NCBI GenBank assembly: GCA_026392145.1
Contig: JAPLCS010000320.1
Location: 1-12,164, forward strand
DNA length: 12,164 bases
Reading direction: 5' to 3'
Source: Fimbriimonadales bacterium
GTDB lineage: Bacteria > Armatimonadota > Fimbriimonadia > Fimbriimonadales > Fimbriimonadaceae
Both the position numbers and the translations under genes were made by a program. Position 1 is the first letter of the stretch. Each line of letters starts with the position of its first letter. Positions 1-6,860 of this stretch are shown here, piece by piece. The notes below the pieces were generated by a model. That model was not told the DNA's origin. It was given only the letters and a program-made list of their open reading frames with translations, and ran no database searches.

Positions 1-110
1 CAATGTTTGTCGAAGCAAGGTTTTCAATCGAGGGCAGGAGTTTCACCATCAGCTCGCCCGTAGAAGTGCTCTATGGGGGCAAACAACCCAAAGAAATTGA
101 GCGCGAGTAA
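1..110 (+). CDS. 3' end of an unidentified gene (partial)
   Basis: An open frame enters from the left edge and ends at the TAA at 108-110. It reads as plausible protein (FVEARFSIEGRSFTISS, then EVLYGGKQPKEIERE), with alternating polar and hydrophobic residues that suggest a C-terminal beta strand or two. There is an ATG at position 3, but no ribosome-binding site can be judged, so the reading frame probably continues outside the window. I do not recognise a family. It converges on the small membrane-protein gene that ends at 164. The call rests only on open frame and composition, so it could be spurious. Confidence 0.45.
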   Translation, partial: MFVEARFSIEGRSFTISSPVEVLYGGKQPKEIERE

Positions 111-137
111 AACTAATCTAGCGAAAACTACTCATAC

Positions 138-162
138 AAAAAGGATGGTCACATGAACATCC
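138..162 (-). terminator. Putative intrinsic terminator of the small membrane-protein gene
   Basis: On the minus strand, one base after the TAA of the gene at 508-164, GGATG (162-158) pairs with CATCC (147-143). Two more base pairs can form inside the loop after one mismatch. The hairpin is followed at once by five T residues (142-138). The position and the T run fit a Rho-independent terminator. The stem is short, so efficiency may be modest. Confidence 0.45.
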
Positions 163-163
163 A

Positions 164-508
164 TTAGGAAGTATGTGAACGGCTTCTGCTGTAGAGCAAA
201 ATTCCACGGTTGGCAATCAAGCTGCCAGTACCCGCCATCAAAAGTAACAAGAAAAACCTCAAAACAATACTCACCGCGCTGTTGCCCGTTTGATCCACAT
301 CAATTGGCTTGCCAGGGGTAACACCCAAGGCAACGCGAGGAGGCACCAAAAACATATCTTTCGCGAGAATGAACACCGTGTACAGCAAGTAAACGCCGCC
401 TAAGAACACCGCCAAACCAATCGCGGTACCCAACCAATCTCGATGGTGCTTGTGAGGTACCGGAGCCTCTACCGACTTCTGCTCCTTTGCTGCTGTGTTC
501 TCTTCCAT
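164..508 (-). CDS. Small two-helix membrane protein, unknown function
   Basis: The 114-residue product has a polar, lysine- and glutamate-rich N-terminus (1-25), a hydrophobic segment at about 27-50 (TAIGLAVFLGGVYLLYTVFI), a loop of about 27 residues with several prolines, and a second hydrophobic segment at about 78-101, followed by an arginine/serine-rich tail. This predicts a double-spanning inner-membrane protein with both ends on the same side, most simply the cytoplasm. No enzymatic motif or family is recognised. The ATG at 508 is preceded by GGAAA about nine bases upstream, a weak Shine-Dalgarno match. The gene lies 171 bp downstream of the MFS exporter on the same strand, so co-transcription is possible, but the gap also leaves room for its own promoter. 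A likely terminator follows directly after the stop codon. Confidence 0.7.
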   Translation of the reverse strand: MEENTAAKEQKSVEAPVPHKHHRDWLGTAIGLAVFLGGVYLLYTVFILAKDMFLVPPRVALGVTPGKPIDVDQTGNSAVSIVLRFFLLLLMAGTGSLIANRGILLYSRSRSHTS

Positions 509-679
509 GATATTTCCGACTAATTTTATGAGATGATTCTATGAGTAGAAAGGCGTTTCGTCCTGAAACACCCAACCCAACTTGCTAAGATTCATCCTGT
601 TTTACCCGCTCAAACCCGCAAAAGTAACATCAAACTAAAATAGGTACAAACGCACTACTTCAGCCCAATCAAAGTCAAC
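509..679. other. Intergenic spacer, no gene seen
   Basis: This 171-bp spacer lies between the MFS exporter stop and the small membrane-protein start, both on the minus strand. I see no convincing open frame, RNA gene or strong terminator. An A/T-rich stretch on the minus strand near 520-530 (CATAAAATT) could act as a -10 element for the small gene, but no good -35 partner lies upstream. Confidence 0.4.
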
Positions 680-1975
680 TCAACGACCGAACGTAGCCGC
701 TTCGCTCGTCTTATCATTCGGCAAAGGCTTCAACACGAACCAAGCCATAACCGCCGGAACCAGTGCCAAGGTCCCACCCCAAAGATACGGCATAGAAGGC
801 TTAATACTAAAAAGTGTATTCGCGAACATTGGTCCTAAAACACGTGCAAGGGAACCCAATGATTGATTCATTCCCATAATGCTTCCCTGCAACTCCCTCG
901 GAGCCCGCTGTGAAATCAAGCTATTCATGCTCGGTCCCGAAAGGCCATTCGTAAATCCAAGGAGCACAGTCAAAATCAATCCTGGGAAATAAAACGAAAA
1001 GAACGGAATCGAATAAAAGACCGGAATAAACGCCGAATAGAAATACCTGAGCGTATTGAGTTCGCCCAACTTCGGAACAATAACCCGAATAAGACCACCC
1101 TGAGTAATCGCACCCGTAACTCCAACCACCGTCAAAATCACCGCTCCAAACTGCTTAACATCCGCCTTCGGAACATGAAAGATCCAATTCGGGGCCTCCA
1201 ATAACCTAAAAAACGTAGCCTCAAGGTTAGTAAATGCCAAGTTCATCATAAAGAACATCAGCAACAGAACTCCAAGACCGGGAATTGCAGCAGCTCGCTT
1301 TAACCCCTGAACAAATGAAACACGACCACCATCCAGTCGATGGAAATTAGATTCCGGCACAAACCGCCAAATCAAAATTGTATTCACCAAGCAAAGTGCA
1401 GCCGCAAAGTATCCCAAAAGATAAGGTTTGTCGTGTCCAACCTTCAGTAACACCGCCCCTAAGGCCGGTCCAACAATGAACCCCACTCCAAAGGCCGCCC
1501 CTAACAAACCAATCTTGGCAGAACGTTCTTCCGGTTTGGTCACATCCGCAACATAGGCAAACGCAACCCCCAAGTTAGCCGCCGCAATTCCCGAGAGAGC
1601 GCGAGACAAGTAGAGCAAAAAGATATTGTCTGCATGGGCGTACAGCAGATAAGCCACCACGCTCAACGCTGATGAAAGCAACAGCACGGGACGTCTTCCG
1701 TTAACATCGCTATAACGGCCCAACCAGGAGCCAGTGAAGAGTTGAGCAATCGAATACACTGACTGCCCAAAGCCAACCAATAGCCCCACCATCATCGCCG
1801 ATGCAGAAGGACCCAAGAAGCCGTGAGCAAATCCCTCGCCCCGCAACTGCAAGTCCGGCAAGAACATAGCGAACCCCAACAGATCTAAAAACACTGTAAA
1901 AACGAGGGGGAAAATCGAAACCGCCGATTCACGCGATGGGGTCTTTGAGTTTGAATCGGGAGGAATCTCTGCCAT
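680..1975 (-). CDS. MFS transporter, DHA1 (TetA-like) drug:H+ antiporter family
   Basis: The 431-residue integral membrane protein has about twelve hydrophobic segments. TM1 contains the DHA1 pattern FLDLLGFAMFLPDLQ. The loop between TM2 and TM3 carries MFS motif A (GSWLGRYSDVNGRRPVLL, about residues 82-99). TM5 holds antiporter motif C (FGVGFIVGPALGAVL, about 162-176). Motif C is characteristic of proton-coupled exporters, so it probably exports a small molecule across the inner membrane; the substrate cannot be read from sequence and drug resistance is not implied. The frame stays open upstream to an ATG at 2044, which would add 23 residues without hydrophobic or family character and would start inside the divergent palindrome. 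I therefore prefer the ATG at 1975, which places about 20 polar residues before TM1. Neither start has a good Shine-Dalgarno sequence. The gene is divergent from the sugar ABC importer, so shared regulation is plausible. Confidence 0.85.
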   Translation of the reverse strand: MAEIPPDSNSKTPSRESAVSIFPLVFTVFLDLLGFAMFLPDLQLRGEGFAHGFLGPSASAMMVGLLVGFGQSVYSIAQLFTGSWLGRYSDVNGRRPVLLLSSALSVVAYLLYAHADNIFLLYLSRALSGIAAANLGVAFAYVADVTKPEERSAKIGLLGAAFGVGFIVGPALGAVLLKVGHDKPYLLGYFAAALCLVNTILIWRFVPESNFHRLDGGRVSFVQGLKRAAAIPGLGVLLLMFFMMNLAFTNLEATFFRLLEAPNWIFHVPKADVKQFGAVILTVVGVTGAITQGGLIRVIVPKLGELNTLRYFYSAFIPVFYSIPFFSFYFPGLILTVLLGFTNGLSGPSMNSLISQRAPRELQGSIMGMNQSLGSLARVLGPMFANTLFSIKPSMPYLWGGTLALVPAVMAWFVLKPLPNDKTSEAATFGR

Positions 1976-2030
1976 TAGAACGAAAGCAAGGTTACCAGCA
2001 ATGTGATTTTGAATTCCCCACGTCACCTTC

Positions 2031-2060
2031 TTGCAATTTCTCATTGCGAATACGTATTCT
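2031..2060 (+). promoter_or_regulatory. Possible promoter of the sugar importer operon
   Basis: TTGCAA (2031-2036) matches the -35 consensus at four of six positions. After an 18-bp spacer, TATTCT (2055-2060) matches the -10 consensus at four of six. Transcription would start near 2067, leaving a leader of about 30 bases that includes the AAGG ribosome-binding site at 2084-2087. Overlap of the -10 with the palindrome would allow simple repression. Both hexamers are imperfect. Confidence 0.3.
2048..2059. promoter_or_regulatory. Perfect 12-bp palindrome, candidate LacI-family operator
   Basis: GAATACGTATTC reads identically on both strands and has a central CG, the usual geometry of LacI/GalR-family operators. 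It sits in the divergent region between an exporter gene and a sugar importer operon, where such regulators commonly act. A second inverted repeat, GCAAT-ttctc-ATTGC (2033-2047), abuts it on the left. The palindrome overlaps a possible -10 element of the rightward operon. No regulator gene is in the window, so the assignment is inference from symmetry and context. Confidence 0.45.
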
Positions 2061-2096
2061 CACAGAAAAATTTGTCGTATAGTTAAGGTCACCTCA

Positions 2097-4568
2097 ATGA
2101 TGAGATCACGATTTTGGGTTAAATTTGTAGCCGCGACAGCTGTAGCGGCTTCACTTCTGATGAGCGTTTCTTCCTCAGCTCAATCGGGCAATCAACCCTC
2201 AACGAATCAAAAGAAACAAGAAATCGTTTTGTGGGGCATATCTCTTGGACCTGATTCCAAGGGTGAAGACTCAGTTATCAGAGCTTTTGAGCGCCTGAAT
2301 CCCGATTACAAAGTCAAACTGCTCGGCATGGGTGCTGGGCAAATGGACCCTCAGAAATTAATGACCTCCATTGTGGGCAACGTGGCCCCCGATGTCATCA
2401 AGCAAGACCGATTCACCATCTCTGACTGGGCATCTCGAGGCGCCTTCCTTTCACTTGATGACTACCTGAAGCGAGATACGGGCAAAGACCCACTTTGTCC
2501 ATCTCCGGACCAGTACTATCCATCCACTTGGGCAGAAGCAACCTATGGTGGAAAGGTCTTTGCCATCCCTACAGGAGCCGACAATCGAATCCTCTACTGG
2601 AACAAAAAAGTTTTCCGATCGAAAGCCAAAGAACTTACCGCCGCAGGACTTGATCCCAATCGACCACCCCAAACATGGAACGAAGTACTCGCTTACAGCA
2701 AAGTCCTCACAGAATTCGATAAAAATGGAAACCTGAAACGAGCAGGCTTCATGCCCAATTTCGGAAACAGTTTCCTCTACATGTACGCGTTCCAAAACAA
2801 CGCAAACTTCCTTTCACCAGATGGTCGTACATGCACTATGAATACGCCCGAGGCACGAGAAGCCCTCGAATTCATGGTCAAGGGATACGACATTATTGGC
2901 GGCTATGAAACAGCCGAAAGATTCAAATCGGGATTTCAAGGCGGAGAAAATGACTGCTTTGCCACTGGCCAGGTGGTCATGAAAATTGACGGAGACTGGA
3001 TTCTAAACAATCTTGCCCGATATGCCCCCGACTTGGACTTTGCCGGTGCTCCGCCGCCTGTTCCCGACGACCGATTCTACAAGCGGGGAAGATTCGTCAA
3101 CGAAAAAGAAACCTTTGTCACCTGGGTCGGCGGCTTCTCCTATGCCATCCCACGCGGAGCCAGAAACACTGATGGCGCTTGGAAGCTAATCAAATTCATG
3201 ACCTCCACCGAAGGCAGGCTCATCGAATACACCGCCCAAGCCGAATGGGAACGACAACGCGGAAGAGTCTTCATGCCCCGCCAACTTGCCCAGCGAATTG
3301 CGAACGAGGAGGCGGCCAAGCGGTTCCGCCCTGCGTCCCCAGCCTACGCCCAAGCGGTCAATACGCATACCGACATGGCAAAGTACAGCAAAATTCGACC
3401 TGCCACCATGGTAGGTCAATTACTCTGGGCTGAGCAAGTGCGGGCAATGGAGGCAGCCTGCTACAAAAAATCCACACCCGAAAAAGCGCTCAAGGATGCT
3501 CAAACAACCGTCCAACGTGAGCTCGACGCCTTTTACAGCAAAGAAAAACGTCCCATTGTTGACCTAAAAATTCCGATGTACATCGGGGCAATTACGTTGG
3601 TAATTTTTATTGCAACATTTGTTGGAATCTTCAAAAAAGCAAACCTGGGCAAACTTGAAAAGCACGAAGCTAAAGCCGCTTACTGGTTCGTGTCCCCGTG
3701 GGTTTTTGGCTTCTTACTCCTCATCATTGGACCCATGGTCGCTTCCCTCTTCTTCAGCTTCACACAATGGGACGTACTCAACGAAGCCAGGTGGGTAGGC
3801 ACCAAAAACTACGAAGATATCTTTACTACTGACTGGTCAATGGTCAGCAAAGCCCTGAGCAATGCCGCATACCTCGCCGGAGTAGGCGTCCCCCTCGGAT
3901 TATTTACCGGACTCTCCGTTGCGCTCATTCTAAATTCAGCCGCAAGAGGCATACGGTTCTATCGCACCATTTTTTACATGCCATCTATCGTTCCCGTAAT
4001 CGGCAGCGCAGTGCTATGGACCTGGGTACTGACGCCCGATGCAGGTAAAGGCCTCATCAACGCTTACTGGAACCAGACCCTTACCCCGTGGCTCAACATC
4101 CCACTCCCCGGCTGGCTAACCTCTGCCGAATGGTGCAAGCCCGCCCTGCTAGTCCAAGGATTATGGGGGGCAGGCGGTGGCATGGTACTGTGGCTCGCGG
4201 GTCTCAAAGGTGTCTCAACCACCCTGTATGAAGCAGCAAGCATTGATGGTGCCGACTCAACACGACAGTTCTGGTCTATCACATTTCCCCAACTCAGCCC
4301 GCTCGTCTTTTTTAACATGGTGATGGGCTTCATCGGAGCGCTCCAAGAATTCGATCGAATGTATGTCATGCGTCCAACCCTTGACGGACCCATCGGTCCC
4401 GATGACAGCATGCTCACCCCAGTATTCTTGCTCTTCAACAACGGATTTGCGTACTTCAAAATGGGCTACGCAAGTGCCCTGGCGTGGTTTATCTTTGCCA
4501 TCGTTCTCGTCGTAACTTTTATTCAATTCAAGTTCAAAGACCGATGGGTCTACACGGAGACCAAGTAG
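2097..4568 (+). CDS. Sugar ABC importer: solute-binding protein fused to MalF-like permease
   Basis: The 823-residue fusion joins two components that are normally separate. Residues 1-28 form a Sec signal peptide (RSRFWVKF, then a hydrophobic core, cleavage probably after SSA). Residues about 40-485 form a family 1 extracellular solute-binding protein, with the usual sequence around YGGKVFAIPTGADNRILYWNK and the C-terminal helix pattern GAWKLIKFMTSTEGR. A linking helix (about 492-512) crosses the membrane. A MalF/UgpA-type permease fills about 528-823, with its EAA loop at 711-734 (EAASIDGAD, later ITFPQLSP), the site that docks on the ATPase. The topology works: the binding domain is outside, the extra helix brings the chain in, and six permease helices follow. 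The frame is open from 2031, but the ATG at 2097 (or 2100) gives a proper signal peptide and has AAGG nine bases upstream. The MalG partner follows after 25 bp. The likely cargo is an oligosaccharide or sugar-phosphate-like compound; the exact substrate is unknown. Confidence 0.9.
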   Translation: MMRSRFWVKFVAATAVAASLLMSVSSSAQSGNQPSTNQKKQEIVLWGISLGPDSKGEDSVIRAFERLNPDYKVKLLGMGAGQMDPQKLMTSIVGNVAPDVIKQDRFTISDWASRGAFLSLDDYLKRDTGKDPLCPSPDQYYPSTWAEATYGGKVFAIPTGADNRILYWNKKVFRSKAKELTAAGLDPNRPPQTWNEVLAYSKVLTEFDKNGNLKRAGFMPNFGNSFLYMYAFQNNANFLSPDGRTCTMNTPEAREALEFMVKGYDIIGGYETAERFKSGFQGGENDCFATGQVVMKIDGDWILNNLARYAPDLDFAGAPPPVPDDRFYKRGRFVNEKETFVTWVGGFSYAIPRGARNTDGAWKLIKFMTSTEGRLIEYTAQAEWERQRGRVFMPRQLAQRIANEEAAKRFRPASPAYAQAVNTHTDMAKYSKIRPATMVGQLLWAEQVRAMEAACYKKSTPEKALKDAQTTVQRELDAFYSKEKRPIVDLKIPMYIGAITLVIFIATFVGIFKKANLGKLEKHEAKAAYWFVSPWVFGFLLLIIGPMVASLFFSFTQWDVLNEARWVGTKNYEDIFTTDWSMVSKALSNAAYLAGVGVPLGLFTGLSVALILNSAARGIRFYRTIFYMPSIVPVIGSAVLWTWVLTPDAGKGLINAYWNQTLTPWLNIPLPGWLTSAEWCKPALLVQGLWGAGGGMVLWLAGLKGVSTTLYEAASIDGADSTRQFWSITFPQLSPLVFFNMVMGFIGALQEFDRMYVMRPTLDGPIGPDDSMLTPVFLLFNNGFAYFKMGYASALAWFIFAIVLVVTFIQFKFKDRWVYTETK

Positions 4569-4593
4569 TAATTCAAGAGGAAAAGGAGCAACT

Positions 4594-6354
4594 ATGGAAA
4601 CGACCACACCCACATCCATCGCCCCCGGAATCATCTATGCCCTCGGCACAATCGCAGTCTGGGTAGCGTTTTTCCTCATTCTCACAGTTGCCAATGCTCT
4701 CGGGGCAATAATTGCCAAAACCCCCGATTCAGATCCTTCACGAACTCGCATCCGGATTGCCACTCAAACCGTCTCTGGCATTCTTCTATTTCTGTCAGGC
4801 GTCAAAACCACCCACGCCTTCGAAAAAGAAGGTTTCAAATTCCCACTCACATGGTTCGTGATGCCGTGGACCGCATGGGTCGCCACGTTTGCTCTCATCT
4901 TTTCCATCATACGTCTTGCCCAAGCACTAACCGGAATCACTGCCGCCGAAAAAGCAAGTGCCTGGAAGTCGTGCATCATCGGCGTCATCATTGCAGCTGG
5001 CATGGTGTACCTCTACCGCCTCGACGAGGCTAACAAAATAACTATTCTCAGCGGCGGAATCCCAATGAGCCTAGGCAAACTGCTGTTCTTTTTGGCGTTA
5101 GCAGTTCTGGCCGTCCAAGGCATGGCACTCACCGCCAACTCTGCCAAGGCCCGCGGATGGGGCAAATTAGTTGTCACCCAACTCACACTCATCGCAGGCT
5201 CAGTCATCTTCGGAATTCCTTTTGTCTTTCTACTGGTCACCTCCTTCAAAGAAGACATCGACATGAGTTCAAAGAACGGCATTGTTTGGATTCCCAAAGT
5301 CACTGACACCGTCCAGTACTTCAATGAAGATCCGTCCAAAAAGCATTACGAAGTGGAATTCAACGGTAGAACCGTCGAAGCACTCGTAATGAAGGAGGTC
5401 AATGGGCAGTACCAAATGGACACGTTCAAACCAATGTCCATTCGAGGAACAACCTTCTTTGTTGACAAAGACAAAGTCAAAGAAGTCCCCGTCAATGCTA
5501 GGGTCTACACAACCGAATTCAATGGCAAAGAAATAACTGGATTCGAAAGAGAAAATCTCGAAGACGGAAGAAAGATTCTCCGCATTATGAGTCCGGCCGA
5601 CCAAAAAGGCAAGGAGATCACCGTCCTTCCCGATAAGGTAACCCCCGTGAGGCACGTCGGTCTTCGAGTCCAAAACTACCCTGAAGCATTAGACTACATG
5701 CCACCAGAAACCTACACCGGACTGGTCTATCTCAAAAACACCCTCATTCTTGTCATTCTGGGCGTCATAGGTACCATCACTGGCTCAAGTGTAGTTGCGT
5801 ACGGCTTTTCCCGAATGAAGTTTCCCGGAAGAGAAAAACTGTTCACCATCCTGCTCGCAACCATGATGCTGCCCGGAGCGGTAACCCTTCTTCCCCAATT
5901 CCTCATCTTCAGAACCCTAGGCTGGATAGACACCCTTTATCCTTTGTGGGTACCCGCATTTTTCGGATCCGCGTTTAACATCTTCCTGCTTCGGCAATTC
6001 TTCAGTCAAATCCCCATGGAACTCGAAGACGCTGCCAAGATAGACGGCTGTTCATACTTCAGAACTTTCTCCGAAATCATGATTCCTCAAATCAAACCAG
6101 CCCTAGCCGTAATCGCTATCTGGACATTTTTAGGCGCCTGGAACAACTTCATGGGTCCGTTGATTTACATCAACTCGCCCGAAAACATGCCCCTCAGTTA
6201 CGCGCTTCAACTATTCAAGGGTGACCGAAGCAATGAACCTGGACTACTAATGGCGTTCACAAGCCTTACCTGCATACCAGTTATAGCCCTCTTCTTCGCA
6301 GCTCAAAAGTACTTTATCGAAGGCGTGACACTATCAGGTCTTGGTGGACGCTAA
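4594..6354 (+). CDS. Sugar ABC importer permease, MalG-like, with N-terminal extension and periplasmic insert
   Basis: The 586-residue permease is about twice the usual MalG length. The core is normal: first core helix about 193-217 (ending VTSFKED), helices from about 373 onward, and the EAA loop at 478-500 (LEDAAKIDGCSYFR, then IMIPQI), which contacts the ATPase. There are two additions. Five extra hydrophobic segments (about 12-41, 54-72, 84-108, 126-142, 157-180) precede the core. About 150 residues (222-370), rich in charged residues and predicted beta strands, sit in the first extracytoplasmic loop, just where the usual short NY-containing loop lies (QNYPEAL at about 360-366). Within this insert a module of roughly 47 residues is repeated (252-298 and 305-352). 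The start is well supported by AAAGGAG at 4582-4588, five bases before the ATG. It forms an operon with the preceding fusion. No ATPase gene follows. The insert may contact the tethered binding domain, but that is inference. Confidence 0.9.
   Translation: METTTPTSIAPGIIYALGTIAVWVAFFLILTVANALGAIIAKTPDSDPSRTRIRIATQTVSGILLFLSGVKTTHAFEKEGFKFPLTWFVMPWTAWVATFALIFSIIRLAQALTGITAAEKASAWKSCIIGVIIAAGMVYLYRLDEANKITILSGGIPMSLGKLLFFLALAVLAVQGMALTANSAKARGWGKLVVTQLTLIAGSVIFGIPFVFLLVTSFKEDIDMSSKNGIVWIPKVTDTVQYFNEDPSKKHYEVEFNGRTVEALVMKEVNGQYQMDTFKPMSIRGTTFFVDKDKVKEVPVNARVYTTEFNGKEITGFERENLEDGRKILRIMSPADQKGKEITVLPDKVTPVRHVGLRVQNYPEALDYMPPETYTGLVYLKNTLILVILGVIGTITGSSVVAYGFSRMKFPGREKLFTILLATMMLPGAVTLLPQFLIFRTLGWIDTLYPLWVPAFFGSAFNIFLLRQFFSQIPMELEDAAKIDGCSYFRTFSEIMIPQIKPALAVIAIWTFLGAWNNFMGPLIYINSPENMPLSYALQLFKGDRSNEPGLLMAFTSLTCIPVIALFFAAQKYFIEGVTLSGLGGR
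5347..5649 (+). repeat. Internal duplication encoded in the MalG-like insert
   Basis: Two protein modules of about 47 and 48 residues align. The first begins YEVEFNGRTVEALV and ends VDKDKVKEV. The second begins YTTEFNGKEITGF and ends VLPDKVTPV. Both also share a central MS followed by a G-rich turn. Shared features are the aromatic-x-x-EFNG opening, the glycine turn about 20 residues later and the DKV ending. DNA identity looks low, so the duplication is old. Confidence 0.6.
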
Positions 6355-6390
6355 GTCGCACCATTGATAAAAAACGCGTGAACAAAACAA

Positions 6391-6424
6391 GCGAAGAGGT
6401 CAAACGACTTCTTCGTACTTTTCC
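6391..6424. terminator. Hairpin between convergent genes, likely bidirectional terminator
   Basis: An 11-base arm (6391-6401) pairs with 6406-6416 across an AAAC loop. As plus-strand RNA all eleven pairs form, two of them G-U, followed by ACTTTT. As minus-strand RNA ten positions pair apart from one internal mismatch, followed by a T-rich tail (TTGTTTTGTT). It lies 37 bp after the MalG-like stop and contains the stop codon (6402-6400) of the convergent 128-residue gene. It would end the importer operon on one strand and the small gene on the other. The T tracts are imperfect. Confidence 0.5.
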
Positions 6425-6786
6425 ATTGACAAGATCCCAGCGAGTTTCTCGTCCGCTAACCGTGGGTCGCCCTCTAAGAACCGGTGTTCGCGATGCAAAT
6501 AGCGGGTCGCTCGATATTTGCCAATAAACTTCCAATCATTGGCACCCTCTCTCAAAAACACAGGGAACGGCGTGAGCTGAAGAACCGCTGTGCGCGCACT
6601 GTTTTCACGCTGAGGACCAGCCGCAACCAAAACTTCATCAGGAGCGTTTGGGTTAGTCTCCAGTTGAAAACATCCGCACATCACCCGAGCATTCTTCATA
6701 GGAAGAAACGATTGAACTCCCCCTCCGAGCATCTCATTGATTTGTTGTCGGGTGTAGGTTAATCCAAGTTTCGGAACTCCGGGCAT
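6400..6786 (-). CDS. Small conserved-looking protein, possibly SRA-like DNA-binding domain
   Basis: The 128-residue soluble protein has no signal peptide or membrane segment. Notable stretches are YTRQQINEMLGGGVQSFLP (11-29), CGCFQLETNPNAPDEVLV (37-54), then AAGP, and PFPVFLREGANDWKFIGKYR (73-92). The order (start-of-domain YTR and glycine triplet, NPxAP, then PVF and W-F-x-G-x-Y) resembles, from memory, a small SRA/EVE-like module seen alone or next to HNH endonucleases, which would suggest recognition of modified bases; I cannot confirm this by search. The ATG at 6786 has no clear Shine-Dalgarno sequence. The gene lies 74 bp downstream of the tmRNA 3' end on the same strand, and no strong terminator separates them, so it may depend on read-through from ssrA or a promoter I do not see. 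It ends inside the intergenic hairpin. Confidence 0.65.
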   Translation of the reverse strand: MPGVPKLGLTYTRQQINEMLGGGVQSFLPMKNARVMCGCFQLETNPNAPDEVLVAAGPQRENSARTAVLQLTPFPVFLREGANDWKFIGKYRATRYLHREHRFLEGDPRLADEKLAGILSMEKYEEVV

Positions 6787-6860
6787 AACTACAGTATGCG
6801 TCTTATTTCATGTTTCAAACCGTTTTACTAAAAATCCTGTCAGTTTGAACCTAAAAGATT

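Noticed and set aside
2001..2026. CRP-like site starting TGTGA in the divergent region
   Set aside because: Only one half-site matches. The second half is not at the required spacing.
1976..2044. Longer start for the MFS exporter (ATG at 2044)
   Set aside because: The extra 23 residues lack family character, have no good ribosome-binding site, and would put the start inside the divergent operator region.
2078..2083. TATAGT as the -10 of the importer operon
   Set aside because: Transcription would begin near 2090, after the ribosome-binding site at 2084-2087, leaving the first gene without it.
2031..2096. Longer start for the binding protein-permease fusion (ATG at 2031)
   Set aside because: It would bury the signal peptide behind 22 polar residues and overlap the promoter region. 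The ATG at 2097 has AAGG at a proper distance.
6814..6849. Terminator for ssrA formed by TTCAAAC and GTTTGAA arms
   Set aside because: The 7-bp arms are perfect, but the loop is 22 bases and no T run follows on the minus strand.
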